A stretch of DNA of 64,000 nt from Venatoribacter pacificus (GCF_025318105.1 NZ_JAOANI010000004.1:6140-70139), one strand, 5' to 3'. Counted from the first letter of the stretch, positions 26,343 to 35,594 are shown. Translations and numbers: made by a program. Notes: a model not told the origin generated them from the letters alone.

Positions 26343-27194
26343 ATGACCATGAATACTAAAACCGTTCTGATTACCGGCTGCTCTTCTGGTATCGGCCGCG
26401 CTCTGACCGAAGAATTTCTGCGCCATGGTTATCTGGTGTATGCCGCTGCGCGTAATACCGAAAGCCTGGCCAACCTGACCAGCGAGCATTTAATTCCGCT
26501 GCAGATGGATGTCAACAACGCCGATGATATTACCCGTGCGGCAACAACCATCCGCGAGCGCTCCGGCCATCTTCATTGCCTGATTAATAATGCCGGCTAT
26601 GCCGCGATGGGGCCGGTTGCGGAACTCAGCAGCGAATCATTGCAGCAACAGTTTGCCACCAATGTGTTTGCGCCGATTGCCCTGACCAAAGCGTTACTGC
26701 CGTTATTACAGGCCGGGCAAAATGAAAAACATCCGGCTCAGGTGGTTAACATCGGGTCGGTTTCCGGCATTCTGACCACCCCGTTTTCCGGCGCTTACTG
26801 CGCCACCAAAGCCGCACTGCATGCCCTATCCGATGCTCTGCGTATGGAGCTGGCGCCCTTTAATATTCAGGTCATTACCGTTCAGCCTGGTGCAATTCAA
26901 TCAAAATTCGGTGATAACTCTCTGGCCAACCTGGGGGATCTGATTCAGCCTGATTCACTCTACGCTCCGCTGAAACAACAGATTCAGGCACGGGCAACAG
27001 CGTCACAGGATAACCCAACCCCGGCGGCGGATTTTGCCCGTGAATTAATGGCACAGTTATTAAGCCAGCCCGATCCGGTGATCCGTATCGGTAATGGTAG
27101 CCGCGCACTGCCTTTTATGAAGCGCTGGATTCCACTCGCCTTACTCGACAAAATTCTGAGCAAAAAATTCGGCCTGCTGGCGTTAAAACGCTGA
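26343..27194 (+). CDS. short-chain dehydrogenase/reductase
   Basis: 283 residues, a classical SDR with an extended C-terminus. The Rossmann motif TGCSSGIGRALTEEF at residue 11 binds NAD(P); the NNAG motif (LINNAGYAAMG) stabilises the fold; the catalytic Ser is in VVNIGSVSGI and Tyr/Lys in SGAYCATKAALHAL. TGCSSGIG plus the long C-terminal part is typical of the retinol-dehydrogenase-like/SDR-oxidoreductase group, but the substrate cannot be deduced. The ATG at 26343 has a second ATG two codons later; either may be used. It is transcribed alone, with a palindrome upstream and a strong terminator downstream. Confidence 0.92.
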   Translation: MTMNTKTVLITGCSSGIGRALTEEFLRHGYLVYAAARNTESLANLTSEHLIPLQMDVNNADDITRAATTIRERSGHLHCLINNAGYAAMGPVAELSSESLQQQFATNVFAPIALTKALLPLLQAGQNEKHPAQVVNIGSVSGILTTPFSGAYCATKAALHALSDALRMELAPFNIQVITVQPGAIQSKFGDNSLANLGDLIQPDSLYAPLKQQIQARATASQDNPTPAADFARELMAQLLSQPDPVIRIGNGSRALPFMKRWIPLALLDKILSKKFGLLALKR

Positions 27195-27224
27195 GGCTGA
27201 GAACACAGCACTATCTGATGCATA

Positions 27225-27255
27225 AAAAAACCGCAGCCTGAGCTGCGGTTTTTTT
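27225..27255. terminator. bidirectional terminator between SDR and porin
   Basis: Stem AACCGCAGC/GCTGCGGTT with loop CTGA, an A run before and seven T after, between convergent genes. Confidence 0.9.
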
Positions 27256-27279
27256 ATGGTCTTATTACGTCTTATGCAA

Positions 27280-28338
27280 TCAGAAGTAATAATCCATGGT
27301 CAGATAGAGGGCATCGAAGTCGCCATCAACGACTTCACCGTTAGCACCAATATCACCATCGTTGGATACGTATTCAACGTAGAACCAACCCGGACCATAG
27401 TTATAGCTCATACCCGGTGCCCAGCTGTCGGCAGAGCCCACGGTATTACCTTTGGTATTGGCTTCGGCATTGGTGTAATCCACATAAAACAGGTAATCAC
27501 CCATGCTGTAAGTCAGCGTAACTGCTTTACGGTCGTTTTTAATTTTAGGAGTACCACTAAAGCCACCAATATCAGTCAGATCACGCTCGGTGATCATATA
27601 CTGGGCTTTAACGCCTAAGTTGTTGAACTCACCTTCGTAATACACAACGGCGGCATTATGGTCGCCAACGTACGGACGATCGGCATTGGCACCGCTCAGA
27701 TCACGCAATTTACCGTTCTGGTAAGAGGCACCGACTTTTTGCTTGTCAGCCAGATCATATGCACCGTTCAGCACGAAAGTATGCGTTTTCTGGTAAGTGG
27801 TTTTGCTGCCCCAGTGACCGCCGTCGTCCATGGTTTCGGTGCTGGAACCAAAGTCATCAACGTGGAAGTAAGCAACGTCATAGTTAACCGCACCCAGATC
27901 GGCACTCCATTTAACACCGACATCCATCTGGTCGGCGTAGCCGCCCAGCAATTCATCGCCAGGCCAGAAGTTAACGGTTGCCCAACCAAAAGGCACCTGA
28001 GATTTACCGATTTTCAGCTCGCCCTTGCCAAAGGTTTTACCCACCCAGGCTTTATGGAAGCCAAAATGAGCACCGGTATTGTTATTCGCCGGATCGGTGA
28101 AAGCACCGGTGCCATAACGCATTTCTGATGAAAACTGCCAGCCGGTTTTTTCATCGGTTTTATCGATATACAGAATCAGCGCTTCGTAGTTGGTATCACC
28201 ATAAGACACTTCGTCAACGTTATCGTTGTAAAGCGCATGGTTCAGCCAGAAGCCACCACTGATCGATTCCGATGCAACGGCCGGTACCGCACTTGCACTG
28301 ATGGCCGCAATGGCCAGGGATAAGTGTATTTTTTTCAA
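27280..28338 (-). CDS. outer-membrane porin
   Basis: 352 residues. A signal peptide (1-22, cut after PAVA) precedes a beta-barrel sequence: repeated amphipathic strands with Gly and Tyr turns (KAWVGKTFGKGELKIGKSQVPFG, YDVAYFHVDDFG, KQKVGASYQNGKL) and the terminal strand LYLTMDYYF ending in Phe, the Bam recognition signal. The strand KTFGKGELKIGKSQVPFGW recalls porins with a restricted channel. It lies downstream of the choline ABC operon on the same strand, but separated by hairpins, so it may be independently expressed. A link to choline or other osmolyte uptake is only suggested by position. Confidence 0.82.
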   Translation of the reverse strand: MKKIHLSLAIAAISASAVPAVASESISGGFWLNHALYNDNVDEVSYGDTNYEALILYIDKTDEKTGWQFSSEMRYGTGAFTDPANNNTGAHFGFHKAWVGKTFGKGELKIGKSQVPFGWATVNFWPGDELLGGYADQMDVGVKWSADLGAVNYDVAYFHVDDFGSSTETMDDGGHWGSKTTYQKTHTFVLNGAYDLADKQKVGASYQNGKLRDLSGANADRPYVGDHNAAVVYYEGEFNNLGVKAQYMITERDLTDIGGFSGTPKIKNDRKAVTLTYSMGDYLFYVDYTNAEANTKGNTVGSADSWAPGMSYNYGPGWFYVEYVSNDGDIGANGEVVDGDFDALYLTMDYYF

Positions 28339-28456
28339 AAGACTCTCTCCTTCCTTATTATGAATGAATCCCGGAAAACTCAGGGTTTTCCGTGGATATT
28401 CGCTACGATGGCAGATATAACAACCTGACTATCTGTAGCAAATAATTGCGCAAACC

Positions 28457-28500
28457 CCAGGGGTTCACCTGGGCCTGTCAACGCGAATTAAACAGGCCCT
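28457..28500 (-). terminator. hairpins after choV, including a solo copy of a mobile repeat
   Basis: 28471-28500 is a 30-bp imperfect palindrome (GGGCCTGTC...AACAGGCCCT) that overlaps the first bases of the choV stop codon and matches the terminal repeats of the element at 35641-35972. Next to it CCCAGG/CCTGGG (28457-28474) forms another stem. Together they may end the choline operon, although a T run is lacking. Confidence 0.5.
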
Positions 28501-29665
28501 AGTCATCAGACATCATCTTGCCAAGCAGCGTGTGGTACAACTCCCGGTCTCCGACAACGCCCTGTACAGCCTGATCATCGCCGACCAGAACCGAGTGTCC
28601 GGTGTGATAGCGAATTTCCATCACATCGTGCATCGCGGTACGTGGTCCAACGCGGGTTGGAATCTGCTGTAAAGCGCTGATGTCATCACCACTCTGCCAA
28701 CACTGTACAGCATAGACCTGATCTTTTACCTGTACCTGATTACCATCGAGGCTAAGCCAATAATCATGGCGCTTACTCAGGCAATAGCCCCGTTCCTGCT
28801 GCGACATATCCGTCAATTCACGCATTATTGATCCGGCACGCAATACGTTCAGCGGATTGGTATGGGCAACAAAATCACGGACATAATCGTTCGCCGGGTT
28901 CAGAACAATGCTTTCCGGCTTACCGTGCTGCACAATTTCACCGTCTTTCATTATGGCGATATGGCTGCCAAGCTTCAGCGCTTCGTCAAGATCGTGGCTG
29001 ACAAAAATAATGGTCTTTTTCAGTTTTTCCTGCAGCTGCAATAATTCGTCCTGCAACTGAGTACGGATTAATGGGTCCAGCGCCGAAAATGGCTCATCCA
29101 TTAATAAAATATCGGATTCAACCGCCAGCGCCCGTGCCAGACCGACCCGCTGCTGCATACCGCCGGATAGCTTACCTGGCTTAAGCTTGCGCCATTCAGC
29201 CAAACCAACAACCTCAAGCTGCTCGTTCACCCGGCGCTTGATTTCAGCTTTCGGCAAGCCCTGTAATTCCAGTGGCATCGCAACGTTCTGCTCCACCGTC
29301 AGCCAGGGCATCAGTGCAAATTTCTGAAACACCATGGAAATCCGGCGCATACGGATATCGCGCTGGGTTTGCGCATCGGCACTGGCAAAGTCGAGCATTT
29401 CACCTTCATGCTCAATATTCACCGCACCGCGGGCAACCGGGTTCAGGCCATTAATACAACGCAACAGGCTGGATTTACCGGAACCGGACAGCCCCATCAA
29501 TACGCAGATTTCACCGCGTTTTACCGTTAACGATGCATCTTTAACGGCAATCAAAGAACCGCTCTGAGCACGAACCTGTTCGCGATCCAGCCCCTGATCA
29601 AGCAACGCCAGCGCCTGTTGCGGCTGCGCGCCAAAGACCACATCAAGATGTTTAATTTCGATCAT
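28499..29665 (-). CDS. choV: choline/betaine ABC transporter ATPase
   Basis: 388 residues from the ATG at 29665, four bases after the choW stop begins; the longer frame to 29755 lies inside choW. Walker A is GLSGSGKSS near residue 64, the signature is LSGGMQQRVGLARALA, Walker B is ILLMDEPFSALDPL and the switch His is in IFVSHDLDEAL. The insert GLDREQVRAQSG ahead of the nucleotide domain and the C-terminal degenerate CBS-like region (about 280-388) are typical of the ProV/ChoV quaternary-amine transporters. It powers uptake of choline or a related osmolyte. Last gene of the bet-cho operon. Confidence 0.92.
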   Translation of the reverse strand: MIEIKHLDVVFGAQPQQALALLDQGLDREQVRAQSGSLIAVKDASLTVKRGEICVLMGLSGSGKSSLLRCINGLNPVARGAVNIEHEGEMLDFASADAQTQRDIRMRRISMVFQKFALMPWLTVEQNVAMPLELQGLPKAEIKRRVNEQLEVVGLAEWRKLKPGKLSGGMQQRVGLARALAVESDILLMDEPFSALDPLIRTQLQDELLQLQEKLKKTIIFVSHDLDEALKLGSHIAIMKDGEIVQHGKPESIVLNPANDYVRDFVAHTNPLNVLRAGSIMRELTDMSQQERGYCLSKRHDYWLSLDGNQVQVKDQVYAVQCWQSGDDISALQQIPTRVGPRTAMHDVMEIRYHTGHSVLVGDDQAVQGVVGDRELYHTLLGKMMSDD

Positions 29666-29666
29666 A

Positions 29667-30497
29667 TCAGCCCACCTGCTCACGTTGTTTGCACAGGCGA
29701 TCCAGTAAAATCGCCAACAGAACAATGGCCAAACCCGCTTCAAAACCACTGGCAATGTCCACGGTATTCAACGCCCGGACCACAGGCTTACCCAAACCAT
29801 CAGCACCAACCAACGCCGCGATCACCACCATCGACAGTGATAACATAATGCACTGCGTCACACCGGCGGCAATATTGGCCGCCGCTGCCGGCAGCTCGAT
29901 ACGCCACAACAACTGTGAGCGGGTCGCACCAAAGGATTGGCCTGCTTCAACCATTTCTTTCGGCACCTCAGAAATACCCAGATACGTCAGACGTACCGGC
30001 GCGGCAATGGCAAAAATAATGGTGGAAATAAGACCGGGTACAACCCCCAGTCCGAATAATGTCAGCGTCGGTATTAAATACACGAAGGGCGGAACGGTTT
30101 GCATCAAATCCAGCACCGGCCGTAATACGGTGTATAAGCGCGGATGATGCGCAGCATAAATACCAATCGGCAGACCTAACAAAATGCAAAACAGCGTGGC
30201 ATACAGAACCAACGATAAGGTCTGCATGGTTTCGACCCAGTACCCAAGATTCCAGATCAGTAATAACGAGGCAACGGCATACAGCACCAGCCCCACAGAA
30301 CGGTGCAGCCAGAACGCGAACAGCGCCAGAACCACAATAAAAGCGGCCGGATGCATCCAGGTCAGAGCATCGGTACTGGAACTGATAAGCCATTCCAGTG
30401 ATTCGGCCATGGCATCAAAGAAACCGGAGGTGTTGTCCACCAGCCAGTCGAAAAACAGCTCGATGTATTCACCGAGTGGAATTTTAAAACTATCCAT
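29667..30497 (-). CDS. choW: choline/betaine ABC transporter permease
   Basis: 276 residues from the ATG at 30497; an in-frame GTG lies three codons upstream. ProW-type permease with about six to seven membrane helices and the binding-protein-dependent motif region (ISEVPKEMVEAGQSFGATRSQLLWRIELPAA, the EAA loop that contacts the ATPase). An N-terminal amphipathic stretch IPLGEYIELFFDWLVDN precedes the first helix, as in ProW. The stop codon and the choV start are two bases apart. A duplicated 16-bp sequence (20-bp period) covers its ribosome-binding region. Confidence 0.93.
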   Translation of the reverse strand: MDSFKIPLGEYIELFFDWLVDNTSGFFDAMAESLEWLISSSTDALTWMHPAAFIVVLALFAFWLHRSVGLVLYAVASLLLIWNLGYWVETMQTLSLVLYATLFCILLGLPIGIYAAHHPRLYTVLRPVLDLMQTVPPFVYLIPTLTLFGLGVVPGLISTIIFAIAAPVRLTYLGISEVPKEMVEAGQSFGATRSQLLWRIELPAAAANIAAGVTQCIMLSLSMVVIAALVGADGLGKPVVRALNTVDIASGFEAGLAIVLLAILLDRLCKQREQVG

Positions 30498-30499
30498 AA

Positions 30500-30535
30500 G
30501 ACTCACGTAGTTGAATTAGGACTCACGTAATTGAA
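30500..30535. repeat. two-copy direct repeat at the choW start
   Basis: GACTCACGTAGTTGAA at 30500-30515 and GACTCACGTAATTGAA at 30520-30535, 20 bp apart. On the minus strand each copy contains GTGAG, so the ribosome-binding region of choW is duplicated. Confidence 0.6.
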
Positions 30536-30564
30536 AAATCTGTAAAAAAGAACAGAAATTTAAG

Positions 30565-30606
30565 CAGGAAGTCAGAACATTCAGTGAACAGACTTCCTGT
30601 TTTTAT
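30565..30606 (-). terminator. intercistronic hairpin between choX and choW
   Basis: Perfect 9-bp arms CAGGAAGTC/GACTTCCTG around a 17-nt loop, in the 115-bp gap after the binding-protein gene. On the minus strand it is followed by CTTAAATTTC rather than a clean U run, so partial termination or 3-prime mRNA protection of choX is more likely than full termination. Confidence 0.55.
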
Positions 30607-30612
30607 GGATAC

Positions 30613-31536
30613 TTAACGGAAAGCAGCCTGTGCCTTGCTTAAAGCTGGCGAGCCATCGGCGGCTTTAACGTCTTTCAGCCAGACGCTCAGTACGTCGGGA
30701 TTCTGTTTCAGCCATTGGGTCGCTGCGGCTTTGGGTTTTTTACCATCATCAAGGATGGCCGCCATCACCTGATTTTCCATTTCCAGGGTAAAGCTCAGAT
30801 TGTTAAGGAATTTACCAATTTCCGCACACTGGCCAACATAGCCTTTACGGGTATTGGTAAAGACCGATGCGCCGCCCAAGTCCGGGCCAAAGAAATCATC
30901 ACCGCCTTCCAGGTAGGCCAGGTTAAAGTTACTGTTCATCGGGTGTGGTTCCCAGCCAAGAAATACAATCCACTTATCACGACGGGTTTTACGCTTAACC
31001 TGCGACAACATACCGGCTTCGCTTGATTCCACTACTTCAAAGCCTTTCAGGCCAAAAGCGTTTTGATCAATCATGTCCTGAATCAGGCGATTACCATCGT
31101 TACCCGGCTCAATTCCGTAGATTTTCTGGTCGAATTTATCGGCAAATTTCGCGATATCCGCAAAGGTTTTTACCCCGGCATCATAGACATACTGAGGCAC
31201 AGCCAGAGTGTATTTGGCACCGCTCAGATTTTTACGCACGGTATCGACCGTACCACGTTCACGGTAAGCTTTAATATCGCCTTCCATGGTTGGCATCCAG
31301 TTGCCCAAAAACACATCAATATCGCTGTTTTCCAGCGATTTATACGTCACCGGCACTGATAACAACTGCGTACTGGTTTCATAGCCTGCGCTTTCCAGCA
31401 CTACAGAAGCCAGTGCTGTGGTGGCGGTAATATCCGTCCAGCCAACATCAGAAAAGCGTACCGTATCGCACTGTTCAGCCTGAGCGGCAGAACCTGCAGC
31501 CAATACCATGGATAATAAAATCGTTCGTAAAGTCAT
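30613..31536 (-). CDS. choX: choline ABC transporter substrate-binding protein
   Basis: 307 residues with a signal peptide (1-20, ending SAAQAEQ). OpuAC-type fold: VRFSDVGWTDITATTALASVVLESAGYET is the family N-terminal domain, and Trp/Tyr residues in VGWTDI, LGNWMPTMEG and FLGWEPHPMN fit the aromatic cage that holds quaternary ammonium ligands. The ligand is inferred to be choline because the gene follows betA by 27 bp in the same operon; in Pseudomonas and Rhizobium ChoX has this role. Located in the periplasm. Confidence 0.92.
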   Translation of the reverse strand: MTLRTILLSMVLAAGSAAQAEQCDTVRFSDVGWTDITATTALASVVLESAGYETSTQLLSVPVTYKSLENSDIDVFLGNWMPTMEGDIKAYRERGTVDTVRKNLSGAKYTLAVPQYVYDAGVKTFADIAKFADKFDQKIYGIEPGNDGNRLIQDMIDQNAFGLKGFEVVESSEAGMLSQVKRKTRRDKWIVFLGWEPHPMNSNFNLAYLEGGDDFFGPDLGGASVFTNTRKGYVGQCAEIGKFLNNLSFTLEMENQVMAAILDDGKKPKAAATQWLKQNPDVLSVWLKDVKAADGSPALSKAQAAFR

Positions 31537-31563
31537 CGTTCTCTCCTGCGTTTTTTTGCCGGA

Positions 31564-33258
31564 TCAGGCCGGCGGATTAGTCCGTTGTTTTTCTTTCCAG
31601 TTGGCTTCCATACCAACCTCTGCGTTACTGGGAGGTAATATCTGTGAGTGGCCCGTCAGACGACTGCGGATAAAATCCGCCGCCCGCTCGGCCACCATAA
31701 TTGTGGGCGCATTTAAATTGCCGTTCGGAATGGTCGGAAAAACAGAAGAATCAACCACGCGCAGCCCCTGCACACCATGAACGCGGGTTTCTGGATCAAC
31801 CACGGCCAATTCATCGGTGCCCATTTTGCAGGAGCAGGACGGGTGATAAGCGCTCTCGACATTACTGCGTACAAATTCATCAATCTGCTCATCCGTTTGC
31901 ACCTGTTCGCCCGGTTGAATTTCACCGTCGCGATAAGCATCAAATGCCGGCTGACCAATAATTTCACGCGTGCGCTTTACACAGTCGCGGAAGCCTTCAC
32001 GGTCATCCTCATGTTGCAGATAATTAAACAGAATACGCGGTGCACTGTGCGGATCAGCGCTGACAGCCTGAATATGGCCGCGGCTTTTCGGTTTGTTATG
32101 ACCGATATGCACCTGAAAACCATGACCATCGAATGCCGTTCGGCCGTCATAACGCATTGCTGCGGGTAAAAAATGGTATTGCAGGTCCGGCCATTCAACC
32201 CCGGCTTTAGAGCGGATAAAACCACAGGATTCAAAATGATTGGTTGCCCCCAAACCTTTGCGGGTAAACAGCCAGCGGCTGCCAATTAAAAACTTGCTCC
32301 ACAACCCCAACTTGCTGTTCAGGGTAATGGGCTGTTTGCATTTAAACTGAAAATAAAACTCCAGATGATCCTGCAGATTTTCTCCGACACCGGGTAAGTG
32401 ATGGTTCACTTCAATACCGGCTTTCTCCAGTACCTCACGCGGACCAATACCGGATAACTGCAGAATATGCGGTGAACCAACGGAACCGGCCGACAAAATA
32501 ACTTCTTTACGCGCACGCAGATTTTCAATCTTACCTTTACGCTCATAGCGCACACCGGTCGCACGCAATGCATCCGGCTGCTCATCCAAAAGAACCTTAT
32601 GCACCAGCGCATGGGTAATCACGGTTAAATTATTGCGTTTCATCGCCGGACGAAGATAGGCATTGGCGGTTGACCAGCGCAGGCCATTTTTTACCGTCAT
32701 ATGCATAGGGCCGAAACCTTCCTGCTGCTTACCGTTATAGTCGGCGGTAAAGTCATAGCCAGCCTGCTGCCCGGCTTTAATAAAAGCACCGTACAGCGGG
32801 TTCTGCATATTATTGCCGTTATTAACGCCTAACGGTCCGCTGTCGCCGCGGTACTCATCACCACCAAAGGCCCAGGTTTCGGCCTTTTTAAAATAGGGTA
32901 AACAATAGGCGTAATCCCATTCGGTCGCGCCAGCTTCTGCCCACTCATCAAAATCACGGGCGTGGCCACGCACATACACCATGCCATTAATGGATGACGA
33001 GCCACCCAGCACTTTACCGCGCGGGCAATGCATGCGGCGGTTATTCAGATACGGCTCCGGCTCGGTTTCAAACTGCCAGGCGTATTTTTTAGTATTCATC
33101 GGAATGGATAATGCAGTTGGCATCTGAATAAAAATACTTTTATCCGAACCACCGGTTTCGAGCAGCAGTACCGATACCTGCGGATCTTCGCTCAGACGAT
33201 TCGCCAGCACACAACCGGCGGAACCGGCACCGACAATAATGTAATCAAATTCGTTCAT
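31564..33258 (-). CDS. betA: choline dehydrogenase
   Basis: 564 residues from the ATG at 33258, which has GAGGAG just upstream (a GTG two codons earlier is in frame). GMC oxidoreductase: FAD-binding GAGSAGCVLANRLSEDP at the N-terminus, GMC signature 1 in GGSSSINGMVYVRGHARDFDEWA, and the C-terminal catalytic His region SAYHPSCSCKMG. It oxidises choline to betaine aldehyde at the membrane, feeding electrons to the respiratory chain. Overall length and motifs match BetA. The gene is nine bases from betB and 27 from choX. Confidence 0.97.
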   Translation of the reverse strand: MNEFDYIIVGAGSAGCVLANRLSEDPQVSVLLLETGGSDKSIFIQMPTALSIPMNTKKYAWQFETEPEPYLNNRRMHCPRGKVLGGSSSINGMVYVRGHARDFDEWAEAGATEWDYAYCLPYFKKAETWAFGGDEYRGDSGPLGVNNGNNMQNPLYGAFIKAGQQAGYDFTADYNGKQQEGFGPMHMTVKNGLRWSTANAYLRPAMKRNNLTVITHALVHKVLLDEQPDALRATGVRYERKGKIENLRARKEVILSAGSVGSPHILQLSGIGPREVLEKAGIEVNHHLPGVGENLQDHLEFYFQFKCKQPITLNSKLGLWSKFLIGSRWLFTRKGLGATNHFESCGFIRSKAGVEWPDLQYHFLPAAMRYDGRTAFDGHGFQVHIGHNKPKSRGHIQAVSADPHSAPRILFNYLQHEDDREGFRDCVKRTREIIGQPAFDAYRDGEIQPGEQVQTDEQIDEFVRSNVESAYHPSCSCKMGTDELAVVDPETRVHGVQGLRVVDSSVFPTIPNGNLNAPTIMVAERAADFIRSRLTGHSQILPPSNAEVGMEANWKEKQRTNPPA

Positions 33259-33267
33259 GGGCACTCC

Positions 33268-34722
33268 TCAGAATGGGCTTTCCAGTGGATTCATACCCAC
33301 GTACACCGCTTTAAACTGGGTGTAGTGTTTAATGGTTTCGACACCATTTTCACGACCGATACCGGACAATTTATATCCACCTACGGGCATTTCCGCCGGT
33401 GAGGCACCATAGGCATTAATCCAGCAAATACCGGCCTGCATCTGGTGAATAACCCGGTGCGCACGGCGAATATCGCGGGTAAAGACACCGGCCGCCAGCC
33501 CCAGACGGGTATCGTTGGCACGACGCACCACTTCGTCTTCATCGCGGAAGGTCAGCACCGACATTACCGGGCCAAAAATTTCTTCGCGCACGATGGTCAT
33601 ATCATCGCGGCAATCGGTAAAAATGGTGGGTGCAACAAAATAGCCGTTAGGCGCACTGTCCGGTGCCAGCGCAAAACCACCACTGGCCAGCGTCGCACCT
33701 TCGGCTTTACCTTTGTCAATATAACTCAGCACCAGTTGCTGGTGCTTGGCCGAGATTAAAGCGCCGAAATTCACGTCCGGGTCCATCGGATGACCCGCCA
33801 CAATATTATTTTCGGTACGTTTCAGCAGACGCTGCATAAATTCGTCATACACTGCTTCGTGCACAAATACCCGCGTACCATTGGTGCAGATTTCGCCCTG
33901 GGTATAAAAATTCGCCAGCATGGCCGCCGATACCGCATCGTCGAGATCAGCATCGTCAAAAATAATCAGCGGCGATTTACCACCTAATTCCATGGTTACG
34001 TCTTTTAAACTGCCAGCCGCAGCAGCCATTACTTTTTTGCCGGTGCCGACTTCGCCGGTAAACGATACTTTGGCAATGCGCTCTTCTGCCGTCAGCCAGG
34101 CACCAACTTCGGCCGCACCGTGGACAACGTTAAACACACCGGCAGGCACACCGGCTTCGATAAATATTTCCGCCAGTTTTACCGCGCCGTAAGGGGTTTC
34201 TTCTGACGGTTTAAAAATCATCGCATTACCACACGCCAGCGCCGGGGCAGATTTCCAGCAGGCAATCTGCAGCGGATAATTCCACGCACCGATACCGGCG
34301 CAGATGCCCAGTGGTTCGCGGCGGGTGTAATAAAAATCACCGCCTAAATCCTGCTGATTGCCTTCAATGGCTGGTGCGATACCGGCAAAAAATTCAATCG
34401 AATCGGCGCCGGTCACCACATCCACCACTGAGGCTTCCTGCCAGGGTTTGCCGGTATCCCGTACCTCTCCAGCGGCCAGTTCATCATTGCGCTCACGTAA
34501 CAGCGCCACCGCTTTTAATAAAATACGGCTACGTTCCATTGCCGGGGTTGCCGACCATTGCTCAAAACCACGCTGGGCACTGGCCAGCGCAGCGGCTTTA
34601 ATGCTGTCGTCGGCGACTTCCACCTGATAGGCCACTTCCGCAGTCGCCGGATTAATAACGTCGAAGGTTTCACCGCTTTGGTTAGCCATTAACTGGCCAT
34701 CAATAAAATTCATCAGTCGCAT
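33268..34722 (-). CDS. betB: betaine aldehyde dehydrogenase
   Basis: 484 residues from the ATG at 34722; an ATG at 34737 overlaps the end of betI and cannot be excluded. NAD(P)-dependent aldehyde dehydrogenase: cofactor motif FTGEVGTGKKVMAAA, catalytic Glu in VTMELGGKSPLIIFDDAD and catalytic Cys in YTQGEICTNGTRVFV. It converts betaine aldehyde to glycine betaine, the osmoprotectant, in the cytoplasm. Length and wording (FIDGQ start, DTRLGLAAGVFTRDIRRAHRVI) match BetB. Position between betI and betA is the usual one. Confidence 0.97.
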   Translation of the reverse strand: MRLMNFIDGQLMANQSGETFDVINPATAEVAYQVEVADDSIKAAALASAQRGFEQWSATPAMERSRILLKAVALLRERNDELAAGEVRDTGKPWQEASVVDVVTGADSIEFFAGIAPAIEGNQQDLGGDFYYTRREPLGICAGIGAWNYPLQIACWKSAPALACGNAMIFKPSEETPYGAVKLAEIFIEAGVPAGVFNVVHGAAEVGAWLTAEERIAKVSFTGEVGTGKKVMAAAAGSLKDVTMELGGKSPLIIFDDADLDDAVSAAMLANFYTQGEICTNGTRVFVHEAVYDEFMQRLLKRTENNIVAGHPMDPDVNFGALISAKHQQLVLSYIDKGKAEGATLASGGFALAPDSAPNGYFVAPTIFTDCRDDMTIVREEIFGPVMSVLTFRDEDEVVRRANDTRLGLAAGVFTRDIRRAHRVIHQMQAGICWINAYGASPAEMPVGGYKLSGIGRENGVETIKHYTQFKAVYVGMNPLESPF

Positions 34723-34726
34723 GGAT

Positions 34727-35377
34727 TCAGACCTCATCGGCGCGACCGCTGGTCGCTATCAGTGAATCAATAAAGGCTTTGCACAGACGCTCGGCTTCGT
34801 TAAAAGCCTCGTCGGTAGCGGGTGTCAGATTGAGCGTACTGCGCAACCACATGCCATCAATCATGGCGGCAGTCATCGCCGCAGCATCACGGGCCGCAGC
34901 GGGGTCAGCGATTAACTGACGGAAGGAATACAACAGATTGCTGCTCAGACGCTGGCTGTTAACCCGCTGTAAGCGGGCCAAAGCCGGGTCATGCATGGCT
35001 TTCGCCCAGAACGCCAGCCAGGTAACCGTGGCTGACGACGAGCGCTGAAAACCGGCGAAATTGGTTTCCACAATCATCATCAGACGCTCACGCGGGGACA
35101 CCTGACGCGCCTGCCCTGCCTGCAACTGCAGCAACAAACCCTGCTTGAGCTGCTCCAGAAGATAACGCACGGCGGCTTCAATCACGCCCTGCTTGCCACC
35201 AAAATAATGACTGATAATGCCTGACGACATCCCGGCCAGCTTACTGATGGTGACGATGGTGGTGCCCTGAAACCCATAGAGTTCAATAGATTTCAACGTG
35301 GCATCAATTAATTGCTGACGCCGTACACCCTCGATATTTGCTCTGTTTAAACCGTTACTCAACTGCTTTCCCGCCAT
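34727..35377 (-). CDS. betI: TetR-family repressor of choline genes
   Basis: 216 residues from the ATG at 35377; a TTG at 35392 is in frame but lies inside the operator. The N-terminal helix-turn-helix RRQQLIDATLKSIELYGFQGTTIVTISKLAGMSSGIISHYFGGK is the BetI signature. The C-terminal ligand domain (SATVTWLAFWAKAMHDPALARLQRVN) is also BetI-like. BetI represses the bet genes and releases on choline. It heads the operon betI-betB-betA-choX-choW-choV. No Shine-Dalgarno is visible because the operator runs up to the start codon, so leaderless or near-leaderless translation is possible. Confidence 0.95.
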   Translation of the reverse strand: MAGKQLSNGLNRANIEGVRRQQLIDATLKSIELYGFQGTTIVTISKLAGMSSGIISHYFGGKQGVIEAAVRYLLEQLKQGLLLQLQAGQARQVSPRERLMMIVETNFAGFQRSSSATVTWLAFWAKAMHDPALARLQRVNSQRLSSNLLYSFRQLIADPAAARDAAAMTAAMIDGMWLRSTLNLTPATDEAFNEAERLCKAFIDSLIATSGRADEV

Positions 35378-35397
35378 TGATTGAACGTTCAATCAAT
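35376..35397. promoter_or_regulatory. probable BetI operator
   Basis: A perfect 22-bp palindrome, arms ATTGATTGAAC/GTTCAATCAAT, whose last two bases are the first two of the betI ATG. TetR-type operators are palindromes of this kind, and the BetI targets known in other bacteria are of similar sequence. Binding here would autoregulate the whole operon. Confidence 0.75.
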
Positions 35398-35594
35398 ACG
35401 AGTCTAAAGTTTAGTGCTCTATGGATCAACCTTGACAATCGAGCCAAAACGCAGCCGAGAGCATGCTCAAAACAGCGCCAGGCCTGCCATCATGGGCACC
35501 AGAGGGCCCCGCCAGAAGGTAAAAATTAATTAGATATCAATGGAATTATTGTGCAGAACAGCGGCAGAATTGCTCATTTACCAAGCTGAAGGCA

